Shown one piece after another: positions 32,450-43,943 of a stretch of 64,000 nt of DNA. Source of the DNA: Kalaharituber pfeilii (Eukaryota; Ascomycota; Pezizomycetes; Pezizales; Pezizaceae). A program made the translations under genes and the position numbers. Every line of letters begins with the position of its first letter. Position 1 is the first letter of the stretch. The notes under the pieces are model-generated. The model did no database searches and was not told the DNA's origin. It was given only the letters and a program-made list of their open reading frames with translations. The stretch is from positions 1,364,001-1,428,000 of the forward strand of contig WHUZ01000008.1 of the NCBI GenBank assembly GCA_015179045.1, given 5' to 3'.

Positions 32450-34131
32450 ATGTTTGGCGGCTGGAATATTCCTTTTCCCGCAAGGCCTCAACTCTCAGAT
32501 AATACACCAAGAGAACCGCTTGAACTGACTTTCCCCTCATGTTCGGTGAACTCACCGCACGATCCTAAATTCTCAAAAGGGGTTTATCAGTTATTTAAAC
32601 AAATTAGGAAGTTACCTGATATCACCCCGGAGCATCTAGAATGCCTAAATGTGTCATTGGACTATGACGTCCCATTGGAGAAAATAATCCCCAATTACAC
32701 TCTTAAAAGCTCATCCACCCCGTCGTCAAGATATATCCCTGATGAGAATGGAGAAACGCAATGGGATCGAACCTTCGCAGATCGTAAGAAGGAGCTACTG
32801 ATACAAAACGAGCATGCATTTGAAACCCTGATGCGACTCAGGAAAGATATAAAGTTGGGGCATTTCTACAAGTTCTACCAAAGCTTAGAGTTGGTTAACA
32901 CATACTACAACCCAAAGGAGGGTGCTCATTCAGGGATGCCCGAGAGATTCCGAGAGGACCTAGTTAAGAATTTTGTGGAGCCCATTTGCTGGGGATATAA
33001 TGCTCGATTAATGTGAGTTGCTTTTCAGTCAATAGGATTCATCTATACTGGTGGAGGAGAGCTCGTAAAGCTAGTACAAGAGCTTAAGTATAACGATTAC
33101 ATTCCGGGGCTTTGGATCTTTTTCTCCTGTTTATATTATGCAGTAACCTAATACATATCAGGCCACCCCGGACTCCTCCACGAGTGCAGTTCCAGACTTC
33201 TCGTTTTCAGACACGCTTAGATTTCTTCGCATATATAACCCCGAGTCTTCCCGCGGAACGAAAAGCAGGATTAGTTGAAGGTCCCTTATTTGGTATTCAA
33301 TGCAGACATGAAGACTATTTTGTGCACCCCGGTGGGCCTCATTGTTTAGAAGACTCATCTCCATCACCGGAGCCTGAAATACCTGATGTTCCCAAACCTC
33401 CAGCCACTGATGCTGATGGAGATAGCCCAATGGAAGAGGTTACATCTTCTGAGGGAGATGCTAAGAAGGATGATGAAAAGGGTGAAGCTGTAGAAATTGA
33501 CGCAAAAGAGGCTAGTAAGAAGGTTGACGAAGCAAATCTGGCTAAAATAGAAGAAGCAAGGCGTAAGGCAGCAAAGAGGGAAGAAGAGAAAAAGATTCGA
33601 ATCAAGAAGGGGTCGTGGCCAGAAGGGGACGTCTGGGATACTTTGAAGGAAGTGGGCGCTCTCTTTTGTACCGCGCAAGAGAGAAGAAAGGGCGGCAAAG
33701 GTGCGGATGGGATTGGAAAAGGTAAAGTAGAGAAGAAAAACTCGATACAGAGCCATTGGAAGAGAGACCACATGGTGGGATGATGTGAGTTATTCAACAT
33801 ACAAGCCGAGGGCGTCAGTATTATATATATATATCACAAGTGAAACTGACATGCATTAATTCTTCGGCCCTTACAGATTTTCCTCATTTCTGCAGTCCAC
33901 TGCCATATCGCTATCACCCACGTGCACCTATCGGCTCCGTATCTACGCTTCTTGGAAACCGGAAATTTGCCTAATCCGGATCACGAACTCATCAAGGACG
34001 ACAACTCGGGATGGTGTGAGTTTAAGATGCAGAGGACAAAGTGGATGAACCTGGCGGATCCAAATGAAAGGGTAGATGCGGCGAGAGCGGTATCGGCCAT
34101 CTTAGCTTTCCTGGTACGAAACGAAGCGTGA
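32450..34131 (+). CDS. Conserved uncharacterised ascomycete protein
   Basis: Proposed exons 32450-33012, 33162-33700, 33765-33784 and 33877-34131 (458 aa). The first intron (33013-33161) joins CWGYNARL to PPRTPPRVQFQTSRF, and the last joins TTWWDD to IFLISAVHCHIAITHVHLS. The flanking blocks look conserved: FREDLVKNFVEPICWGYNAR, GLVEGPLFGIQCRHEDYF, and YLRFLETGNLP. Between the GIQCRHED block and TTWWDD lies a long charged, Lys/Glu-rich probable coiled coil. To reach the last block the frame must shift near 33700-33765. I bridge this with a weak 64-base intron (GTGCGG...AGAG), but a one-base sequence error or real frameshift is equally possible. No enzymatic motif was recognised. Confidence 0.65.
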
Positions 34132-34744
34132 GCTCTTTTGCCGACGTATTGAAGTGGAATGTTGGTTAGCAATTTCTGTGCCAGTTAGAGCGAGAATCTT
34201 CAGGTTTGGTTGTTGCATGACAGCATAGGATTTTCATTATTTTCTAGTTTATCGGATGCAAGGGGAAGATTTTGAGGCGTGATGTTATTTTGATTGTTTT
34301 TTCTTTTTGCCAATTCATTGGGTCGTGTTCTCTACTCTGTAGCCTTCTAGGATATTCTTACATTAAGCCCAATCTCTCCTTCTAATCTGCGGCCCTGATA
34401 ACAGTTTGCAGTTCATCCTACAATTTTCACTTTTTTGCACATTTTGATTCATTTACTCTCGTTTAATGAATGATTGTACATTCGTCCGCTGTATGGTCTA
34501 TTCTGAGTAGTGAAACAAGTCCAGAATTAAATGGGCAAGATGGCACATTTGAATAGTAATGAGAAGCTGGACGCCGTGACGCTTGTCTTCGCTGAGGGGA
34601 CGTAGCTGCAAAACACAAGTGTGGAGTGTGATGCGGATGTGGTACGTGCGGTATGCAGAGCTTATTTAATGTAGTGACGCGGCGCTGCATACTCCCACGC
34701 TGGCCTGTAACAAGCAGTTGAACCATGATTGGCCCCTAGCCTTG
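34132..34744. other. Spacer between the two plus-strand genes
   Basis: AT-rich and without a recognisable gene; the probable terminator of one gene and promoter of the next. Confidence 0.6.
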
Positions 34745-37700
34745 ATGTCCTCAATGCGTACCAACGTTATAACTCACAGCTTGTCAGCGCCCGCATCAGC
34801 ATGCACAGTTCCAGCTTCAACAACCATACTGCTGAACACCATGCTCGACTCAGTTTCAAGAGCAAACAACAAAAACGAAGCGGTTGAACAGGTCATCCAA
34901 AATGGCATTCCGCAAAGCTCTGAAATACAGCTTACATCGACAAACGGTGTCAACAAAGACAAGTCGTTGAATAGCAGGAACGCTGAATCCACACAGAAGT
35001 CAAAGTGCCCTGAGCCTTTTCTGCCTGCTACAGATATGACTCGTTCTGATTCGCCAGCAGCGGCATTAAATATCGAGCAGCTGGCTTCACATGGGATGCA
35101 ATTCCTTGCCGGAGCAACACCCGAAATGCTCGGAGGTGTCCTGGTAAGCTTCAAATTCGGACCTACATGAGCACGAATTTTAGACTTATAGTTCCTGCAG
35201 TTAGGGGCTACACTTGTAGTATATCTTATCGTTGGGAGGATAGCGTTATTTGTCTCTGGAGTATTGGTTGGGGTAATTGTGCATTCTTCGTGGGAGGCAC
35301 AACGACGGCAGGAGCAGGAGGTGTTAAAATGGATAAAGACTGGTATCAAAGCAGATCAAGTGGGAGAGAAGCTTATTCAAGTTGGTTTCCTTGTGGAATT
35401 GTCAGAAAGGCGGGATACTAAGTGATAAAAACAGACCACAAAACGAACTTATACGTCTCTCCCGACGGCGACTGCAGCAGCAATTGACGACTTTACGTCG
35501 GCACTGGTTCGTGACTATGTACGGTTCGTATTACGCCTTGGCTCCATTTATACAAGCAGTATATGACTGACGGCAAGTGAAACTAGGCATTGGTACAATC
35601 CACTACTCCCTGACGAGAACAATTTCCCAGAAGCGTGTAAAGATTCTCTATCTGACGCCCTTGTCAAGATTCATTCCCATGTATCTCAGAAACGGGCCAC
35701 GGATTCCTTCATTATGTTCCTTATTTCAACATCGAATATCTTGATTGTTTTCTTTCGGGAGCTGGCTACCGCTTTATCAAACAATGGCACTGGGTCTGCA
35801 CCGGGAGCGTCCATTGCTACATATATAGAAGACTATCCATCATCTGCACTTGCGCAGTTGCTTGACCAGGACTTGCAGAAGCGGAAATACAGATTGGCAG
35901 CAGATGATGTATTGAAAAGTTTTTTGGATAAGAGTGTGTTGGAGTGTGGCCCAGTACGGACCTTCTTGCATGAAATTATGGCTGGGATTATATTGCCGAT
36001 GACAGTCGATTCTTTCTCAGAAGCTGATTTCATAAACCAATGGATTGTATATTTTCTAGAAGGGGATATACAGCCAGATATAATTGAGCAGATAGAGGTG
36101 ACAGAGGGTGCACAGAATAACAGCAAAGAGGCCAACGAATTTTTATTGACACCGGAAGATAAAGAGAGGAATAAACGGAAGGAAGCCAGATTATCAAAAG
36201 CGGAAGAAGCAATGCAACAAGCCATGAGAGAAGCGCAGGAGCTAACTAGAATGATTGAAGAGGAGGAGCGGAGGAAGGCACAAAGGCTAATAAGACAAGA
36301 TGATCATATGTCCCAGTCGACTTCATCACTAGATTCAGACAATGCAGAAGCAACTGAGATCGCTTTGGGCAGCCCAGCTCCTCTACGTTCCCGAGCCAAC
36401 TCAATTGCGCCATCGATTTCGAGCCCTGCTCGCCCTCCTAGTGCAAAGAGGAGCAGTTTTTACCAGTTTTGATCAGATAGTTCCAGCACTGCCTAGTGCT
36501 CCACTGGACCCGCGGGAGTGTCTACACAAGGCATATGTGGTAATCTCAGATATGTCACCCCCTAGCAGGCCTAATTCGACCTCACCTCAGCAACCTTTCC
36601 GCTCCAAACCGGTTTCTACTCAGTATATGCTGCAGATTGAACCGCATTCATCATATGGAATCCCGGGTTGGATCATCACTAGAAAATATGGTGATTTTGA
36701 AACACTTCATGACACATTGATTAAGCTTGCAGTGATATCGGGAACGGAACGCTTTGCAGTTAATCATTCAGATGTTCCTAATTGGAGAGGAGTCAGTAAA
36801 GAGCAGCTTTGTCTGAATCTTGAAAGATATATCAATGATGCGCTACGAGAGAAGACGTTGGCACAAAGTGAAGGAATGAAACGGTTTCTGGAGAAGGAAG
36901 GTGCTTCGAGCCATTCTGGAGAAAGTGGCGTGGGATTATCTACACCAGTAGGCGCCTTGAGTAACCTTACAAAGGCATGGCCGAATCCAAAGGCCTTCAA
37001 GAAAGTGGGAGACAATGTACTTGATGCGATTACGAAAGCTCCGCAAGAGGCGGCGCAGGGAGGGAAGGCGTTCTTTGGAAACGTTCTTAGTGGGGTTCAG
37101 GGAATTGGGAATTTAAGAAGATCGCAAAGTTATCAACCAAAGGCAGCCGACGAAAGAGAGGAGCGAAGGCCGTTGCCAATGGGTGTATATAATCCACCTA
37201 AGGCCTCGGGAGAAAAGGGAAGTGTTGCGGTTATTCCAAACAGCTGGGATCTACGGGAGGAATTTACGTCAGGCGTTGGAATTCAACAGAGGAAGGAACA
37301 TGGGAGACTTCCAGACTCTGGTGTTATTGACAAGATGTCTGATTTTGATGATGGGATTCCGAGAGCGAAGCCAGGGCCATTGGAATCCCGAAATGGGATA
37401 AGTGGATCCAATATGCATGGGGGAGCCGCGCAAGAAAGTGGCCCTGTAAAGGCATTTTTTGGGTCATGGAGGGCACAGAGTCAGATATTCTCTATGTCTG
37501 AGGATCAGATGGCAAGCAGCAGTGGTGATGGCAGTAGCAATGGGCGGGAAGGTTTAAAGGTCTTTCCTCCGCCACCGTTGGACCTGCAAGATGATTTTCT
37601 GGAGATGCCGCTGTCCCCTTCTACGACTAAGCGGCCACCTCTCCCTCCTAGGCCGGTTACCATCGCTACGTTCTCTGAGCGGCCGCAAAGCAGATCACAG

Positions 37701-38485
37701 AACAGCGATGGTATGACCTCGGCGGAGGCACGAGGGGAAGGGGGCTCGAGATCTGAGATCTATTCAGTCAAAATCCCAATTCCCCATCCACAAACACCCC
37801 CACCAAGGTCGTCATCGCCTGCCGAAGTAACGCAAACAAATACCACTGTCACTGAACTTACATCTGGTGCTGAAAGTTCCCCAATTCCTTCAACCTCGAC
37901 CTCCACGCCATCTACAACTCAACTGTCTGAGCAAGAGACCCAATTTATAATCGAGATTTTCTTCGCGATTCTTAACGAGCTATTCACACTTTCCTCTGCC
38001 TGGCTCTTGCGAAGATCGTTGCTGAACGTGGCGAAGAATATCTTGTTGAGACCTGGAAACACGTCACTTGAGGCGACGAGGATGTTAATTCAGGAGACGT
38101 TGTTGGAACAGAACACGTCTGATGAGGCGGTGGCAGCGCATTTGAGGAAGGTCCGGGAGGGGGTGTTCCCAACACAAAAAGAAAGAGAGATCGCGGAGAA
38201 GAAGCGGAGGGAGAAGAAGGCCAGGAGGAAGGTCCAAGAGAGTGTAGGGGATGCAGGAACGGAGGGGAAGGAAATGAGGATGAGATTGAGAGAGAGGAAA
38301 TACGGGAGAAGGCGAGGAGGCTACTGCTAGAAAAGGGGATGCCGGAAGCGCTAAAGGGGGTCATGGGGCAGGCTGCGTGTAGGGAATGTTTGGGGAAGGT
38401 GTTTGATTGTTTGCAGGTGAAGAGTGTGGCGAGAGGGGTGATGTGTGGGTTGGTGTTGGAGGTGGTGAGGGGTGTGTGTCAGTAA
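34745..38485 (+). CDS. PXA-PX-Nexin_C sorting nexin (Mdm1/SNX13-25 group), apparent frameshifts
   Basis: Proposed exons 34745-35143, 35201-35380, 35435-35523 and 35587-38485. After a low-complexity N-terminus, a membrane segment (LLGATLVVYLIVGRIALFVS) leads into a PXA domain (about 35450-36100, AAIDDFTSALVRDYVR to FLEGDIQ). A Glu/Arg-rich coiled coil follows, then a PX domain (36600-36900, QIEPHSSYGIPGW, RKYGDFETLH) that binds phosphoinositides. A low-complexity linker leads to a Nexin_C domain (37930-38480). Relatives tether ER to endosome/vacuole membranes. Two breaks stand out. A five-T run at 36457-36461 puts the PX part in another frame (removing one T would give SSFTSFDQIVP). Between about 38180 and 38285 the frame must shift again to read the Nexin_C end (EKARRLLLEKGMPEALKGVMG). 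Either these are sequence errors, unusual introns, or the gene is decaying. The donor of intron 2 is uncertain; its branch is TACTAAG. Confidence 0.75.
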
Positions 38486-39002
38486 GGGTTATTGGATTTG
38501 GGGAGTGGTTTTTATCATGGGGGTTTTAGTTTGTTTGGAAACTTGCATTTGCTGGGCATAGCTGGCTTGGGGATGCGTGATTGCATTTGTCGGAGTAGAT
38601 GCTCTGAGCTGGAAAAGGGAAACAAAATGGAAGTAAAAAAAAATACCTATTATCCCTATTATCCGCTATGCGGTTGCGCCTAAAGCTATGCTTACTTGTG
38701 AGGGTAATGACGAACACCTTGACAGGGACTAGGAACATTAGCTTCCACCATTGAGGCATGCTCAAGATGTCATACATGATTACTCATATCTATAAATTCT
38801 GGTCAAGAGAAAATATAAAATGATACTACTCTCATAAGTCAGACATTTTGAATATACCATCCATCAAATATCTATATTTTCTACTAGAGAAAAAAAAGAT
38901 CTTTTCATATCGTTTGACTTTACAACTGTTCACCTGCCTCCTACACCTCCCCATTAACAACACCACGACTTCACCTCCTCTCCCAACCTCCTAAATTCTA
39001 AC
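38486..39002. other. Shared 3' spacer of convergent genes
   Basis: AT-rich DNA between the stop of the sorting nexin and the stop of the minus-strand gene; no gene was seen. Confidence 0.6.
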
Positions 39003-40029
39003 CTATTCCTCACGAGCTCCGTTACCATCGACTTCATCCTGACCCTCAACGTCAAAAACTCGATGAATCTGGATCCTGGTAACGTTTGGTAATAGCGAGA
39101 TCTGGCATGGTGCGCGGGACATGTAGAGTTGGACCCAGCGATCGATGTACGCATTGCTATAGCGGACGTAGAGGTCGGTGGCGATGAGGAAGCTGGAGTT
39201 GTGGCGGGCGAGGGCGGCCAGGTGGCAGAGGTGGGTGAGAATGAGGGTAGATGGAGGGAGGGAGATGTCGTTGCGCTGTGAAGTGGAGGGACGGTTTAGT
39301 GGGGAGGTTCAGGAAGGGGGGAAATGAGGGGGCCCCGGGGAGAAGGGACTTACGAGGGAGATGAAATATTGGCGCAGGGTGGGGACGGTGGAGGTGAAGA
39401 CGCAAGCGACGTGAGGGGGGGCTGGGGTACGGTACCAGTCAGTATTTCGATCAGATGCCCCTTTTTCTGTAATCTCTCTTTTTCTTTTATTACTGCGGCG
39501 TCCATGTTTTTCAATCTCAAAATTTTCATTCACGAGAAGGTACCTCACCACTATGCCGGGCCGCCTCAAATATATGCTGCCTAATCTCATTCACATACGT
39601 CCTCTCCAGAAACCACCATATATACTCCTTGAACACCGCGGGCCGGTTGACGCTGTAAATGTGCTGAGGCACATCAGCAGGAATGGTATAGTAGATGTAC
39701 GGGGGGCGCGATGAAGTCGTCGTCGTCTTTGTCGGAGAGGCCGACTACATGTTGGGCGAATATCTTCAGTGTGAAGAGATATGAAGAGAAAATTGCAGCA
39801 TGTGGCGAGGGTGGTATGCTTTTCGGTGGAACGCGCGGTGTTAATCGCGAGTTTCTTTTTGAATGGTGTGAATTCTGAGCTCCAGCGGTCTACGAACTTG
39901 CGGCGGTGCCAGAAGGCTTTTCGTTTCTTTGTGTGTTTGGAGGATGGCCCGGTATCGGGGATGTCACTTTCACACACATCTAACGATCGTACTGCACTCG
40001 GACTTGGTCGAGGTCTGCTGATGAAACAT
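39003..40029 (-). CDS. Uncharacterised 5-exon gene
   Basis: Exons in transcription order: 40029-39976, 39889-39701, 39663-39549, 39421-39354, 39275-39003. All junctions are GT-AG and the sum is 699 bases (232 aa) with no internal stop. The middle reads like a real protein: KIFAQHVVGLSDKDDDDF, PAVFKEYIWWFLERTYVNEI, HVACVFTSTVPTLRQYFISL and LATDLY-like (LIATDLYVRYSNAYIDRW). It is helical and rich in aromatic residues, without signal peptide or catalytic motif that I recognise. The intron between exons 2 and 3 is only 37 bases. The first exon is the least certain; without it the frame has no ATG. I do not recognise the family. Confidence 0.55.
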
Positions 40030-40615
40030 CAAGGTCTGCTCCTTCCAGCCCCCCAGGCCTCCTCAACCCTGGAGTGCTTTGAACTCATATATAAATCCTT
40101 TTCGTTTTCTTTTTAAAAACTTAGGTACGAAGGAGGGACTGTGTCATGTAACTACAAAGCTATGAGAAATGAAAAGAGATGAGGCAGATAACGAGTGAAA
40201 GATAGGAGGGAACGGAGGACAGCAGGGAGAAAGCACTCGAAAGAAAGATAAGACATCATGATGTCTCTACTCCAGCAGGCCTTATAGGCACACGGCTTAG
40301 AATAAGCTCAGCCGGCCCTAGATCGAGATACGGACGAAGAGAGAAACTTGTGTAGCATTTGCTTTGGAAAGACAAGTTGTGACTGGCAGCTAGCAGTTTC
40401 TCGCTACGTGCATTATAGTTGAAGGCCAACCAATCTTCTAACGTGGCCCCACAATGCAGACAATATACAAGATCCCTTCCAACTTTATTCCCCCAACCCG
40501 TCCTACTGGTCTTCAATTGCAGACTGCTTGAGCTGAGCCTGCTAATCTGAAGCTCTTAAGTTCGTCCCTGCCCATTCAAGGCCAAAAGACAGTGGAAATT
40601 ATGCCACTCTCAACA
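40030..40615. other. Spacer with a possible Cys-rich fragment
   Basis: Minus-strand frame 40516-40256 contains VYCLHCGATLEDW, resembling the Cys-x2-Cys...Trp part of a BIR-type zinc fold, but without a clear His or partner Cys in place. It is treated as a possible relic, not a gene. Confidence 0.35.
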
Positions 40616-41743
40616 CTATGCACAGACAGCCTTATGCTCCTTCCAATCCTTCTTCTGACAAGCAGCCGAACAGTAAACCTTCTTTTTACATTTCGCGCAT
40701 TTCAGGTCGGGCCCCAACAGCCCACACACCGAGCAGCTGACTAGTGTTCCTATAACCTCCTTCGTGATGTTCAGGTTACCGATCTTGTCCTTGCTTGGAT
40801 GTTCTTCAGACACAGGGACGAAGAAAGACGGCTTAAAACCAGCTGCAGTGGATCCCATCTGCACACCTTCTACTGCCTTGAAAGCGGGGCACTTCTTGGT
40901 GTTGGAGTTGAGCAAAATCTCGATCAGATGCAGAATCTCGCGGGGCAGGGACATCGACATGGTATCACCCCACAAGCCTTTGCGCGCTTGTGGAGACTCG
41001 GGCGCATAATGAAGCAGTATGACGGGAACAGGCCCTTCCTTTGATGGAATTGTACTGGCACCTCCAATGGTTAACACCAGGTCGTGTCCCAGGTTTACTG
41101 TACTGGGCTTTCCGCCCCGTGTTGCCTCGCGCAGGACCCAGATGCTGCGCCGTGGTGCTCCCTCAAACAATGGGCGCTGCGCCCATGCGCTCTTGATGCC
41201 TTGTGTTAAGCTAGACATGTAGTGCTTTAACATTTGTAAGGCTGGATTGATGTTGACCATCTCGTCATCACCGCTGCCTTCGTCGTCAACATCATCGTCG
41301 TCAATATCATCATCGTCTTCCTGATCTTCGTTGTCATCGTGCCCTTCGCAAGGTTCGCCGCCATGAGAATGTCCATGGTCATGCGTATCGTGCGAATGCG
41401 AGTGCCCGTGGCCATGATCATGGGAATGGCTGTGGCCGTGGTCGCCCGTGCAAATTGAGCCGTCGTGCGTATGAGAATGACCGTGGCCCCCGCCATGAAT
41501 AGGAGGCATTTCGTATGCCTTCAGATTGATATTCTGGATGTCTTCGGTGCCCGGGAGCTCGAGCTTGGGCTTCGCAGCCGACAGCACGGCTGGCTGGGCC
41601 ATCTCGAGGAACTTCTGCACCCGGGCCTCCAGGAACGCCGGGCTCAGACGGGATAGCGACTCGTGGTGTTCAATGCCGATGCCGAGCCCGGCCTGGAGCT
41701 GTAGAAGCTCAAGGGTGCGATCAGACAGCCTTGGGCTCGCCAT
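40616..41743 (-). CDS. MYND zinc-finger protein with His-rich and acidic tracts
   Basis: Intronless, 375 aa, starting at the ATG at 41743. Residues about 84-130 are packed with His-Gly-His-Ser repeats (for example GHGHSHTHDGS), suited to binding Zn or Ni. They are followed by an almost purely acidic run (about 132-158, many Asp). The central part (residues 165-330) is globular, with IWVLREATRGGKPSTVNLG and VPVILLHYAPESPQARKGLW. The C-terminus is a complete MYND finger (CSVCG...CAKC...YCSAACQKKDWKEHKAVC), a protein-interaction zinc fold. MYND proteins often act as adaptors in transcription or protein degradation. The combination with a metal-binding His tract suggests metal handling or metal-regulated interaction, which is inference. 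Confidence 0.85.
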   Translation of the reverse strand: MASPRLSDRTLELLQLQAGLGIGIEHHESLSRLSPAFLEARVQKFLEMAQPAVLSAAKPKLELPGTEDIQNINLKAYEMPPIHGGGHGHSHTHDGSICTGDHGHSHSHDHGHGHSHSHDTHDHGHSHGGEPCEGHDDNEDQEDDDDIDDDDVDDEGSGDDEMVNINPALQMLKHYMSSLTQGIKSAWAQRPLFEGAPRRSIWVLREATRGGKPSTVNLGHDLVLTIGGASTIPSKEGPVPVILLHYAPESPQARKGLWGDTMSMSLPREILHLIEILLNSNTKKCPAFKAVEGVQMGSTAAGFKPSFFVPVSEEHPSKDKIGNLNITKEVIGTLVSCSVCGLLGPDLKCAKCKKKVYCSAACQKKDWKEHKAVCA

Positions 41744-43581
41744 TTTTTCACCCGTATCTGCTCGGTGGGGCGACGTAGGAGGGTTCGGGCGGGTGTCTGC
41801 AAAGGCTCTGCTAGTCTGGTCGGCCCGCCTGCGCCCCGTGGAAGTTCTGCCGTTTCAAAGTGCGGCACTGTAAGATAGTACTCGTACTGCTTCGTGTTTT
41901 CTCGAGGGTCGCGCCTGCTGGATATGCGGCAGCGTTGGGCGGCCAACCGAGATTAGACTGCGACGCTAGAAGCGGGCAGCGCTGTCATTGGGCGTGCGAA
42001 GCCGCGGCGGCAGCGAGAAGTCAGCTGTGCTTGTAGTCTCTCTCCTCCTCACGGCAGCCACCGCCCTCTCTTGAGCGGGCACACGCACATAGCTTGCGGT
42101 ACGCTCAAATGCAAACTTCATCCAGTCCGGGTCATGATGTCCTTGACGATGCCCGCACATCACTGCCCGACAGCATTTCTAACCTAGCGCCGCCGTCCCC
42201 TCATGAAGCTGCCAACTGACGATATGGTCACGTGAGCATTTGGAGTTGATAGCACACCCAGAAAAGGCAGTTGATATCCTTGCCCCCCCACGACGGGCTC
42301 TCTGGTTCGATTCGAGTACACAAGTGTAAATGGAGGAACAGGACGACGCCTTCAAAGTAATTTAGTTTCTGTGGAGCACTGCAAGATGCTCGGTCATAGT
42401 AAAAGAAAAAAAACATAATAGTTCGGACTACCTCAGATATCACAGAAATTCATCGACAGCCCTGCCCATTTTTTCACACAAGGCCACCGCCGTGGGCCCC
42501 AAAGACAAACCATCACTTTGCTTAAAGAGCCCTAACAGAGTAAGCCACAGACCATACTTACACGAACATACTTACTTCCTTATGTTACAAGGAACTCTAA
42601 CAGATCTCGCTAAATACAACGAACATATTACCAGAACACAACAACTCCAAAAAACAAAAAAATAGGGACATTTTGAATTTCCTCTTCATTTCTTCCTCAT
42701 TTCTTCTCCTCATCCCCCTGAATTACCCCTTTTTTTCCCTCAAGAGATTTACGCCAACGTTTCGAACTAACCCATGTGTGCGGCACAAGATCCCACCCTT
42801 CGTCAAAAAGGGAACAAAAATCAACCGCAAAGGACTTTACTCCTGGAGTATTTGGTCAGTTAAAATCAACCTAGACGTTCTAAAACTTGATGATTGAAAC
42901 CATTATTAATTCGGATTTTGGGAAGCGTTTTGAAAAGCCGGGGAACTTGAGGTACATATATACTCTTCGAGAGTTGCGCACCTACTTTAGTCCCGTTTCC
43001 TAACTAACAACTTAGCCCGCGGTCTGGGGCTGAGCCCTAATATGATATACCTAACCCGGCGTTTTATCACGGTTTGAGTGAAATATACCCTCGTCGATAT
43101 CAAGTAGCGCAAGCATTCTTTGTCACAGAATGAACGAACCAAAGCGGGGAGGGAGGACTGGAGGTTGTTCAACATCAAACTATATTTAGAATACATCTTT
43201 TTCTAATTTTTTACTTATGTACATATGTAAATAACCCCCCACCCTCAAACACTCATGTGTCCGTAAATACTGGTGAGTTACCACTCATTTTATACCTTGT
43301 AGTGATTGACAAGAGCTGTATTATCACTATATACTTAGATACATATTTTTATATACCTAATGCTAGCTCAAACACATCAAAAAAGGCATTGCAAATCAGT
43401 CCAAATACAAATAACAAAAGTCTCCTCCACTTTTTTGAAGAAACCATCTATGTGGATATCAAACGCAGGAAAAGATAAAGAAAGAGTATAAAGTAAACCA
43501 AAATCAAGAACAAAAAATAAAGTATCCCAACGTGAGAGTTCAACTAATATATAATCTTGAAAGAAAAAATGAAAGGAAAAG

Positions 43582-43612
<31 letters not shown>

Positions 43613-43943
43613 AAATAGGGTACTGAGTATCTCCACCAATTCCAAAAATTTTATTCGGCTTCTCCTGCGAGTGCGAGTGTCCACCCCCCCCAAAAAAAAA
43701 ATTAAAGCGTAACCGGAAACATAAAGCTGGGGGAAAAAGGCAATAATTATACACGAACGCACTTGGTACAAGGTAAAATGCACGACGGCACCACCGCGGT
43801 GAGATTCTTGTTGTTTGAAAACTCAATAAACTAATACACTTGTGACGGAGTTAGTCATGTTTTCAACAAATGTAATGGAGTTGAGGATGTAAGAGGGAAG
43901 TCAAGTTGTAGGATCAGAGTTTGGAATTATCGAACACGGTGTT
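41744..43943. other. Promoter of the MYND gene and AT-rich spacer
   Basis: 41744-42240 is GC-rich and forms the upstream region of the minus-strand MYND gene. The rest is AT-rich with a 29-A run (43582-43610), then the 3' side of MET10. No gene was recognised; frames here are low complexity. Confidence 0.6.
43582..43610. repeat. A29 homopolymer tract
   Basis: Twenty-nine A in a row, a poly-T on the strand of MET10, about 330 bases beyond its stop. Confidence 0.9.

Noticed and set aside
33017..33145. Open stretch FIYTGGGELVKLVQELK inside the first intron of the uncharacterised gene
   Set aside because: It looks protein-like, but it is preceded by an in-frame TGA and followed by a stop. Skipping it joins the flanking conserved blocks directly, so it is probably intron.
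42295..42315. GGTTCGATTC, a possible tRNA B-box
   Set aside because: No A-box or cloverleaf could be built in the 90 bases upstream.
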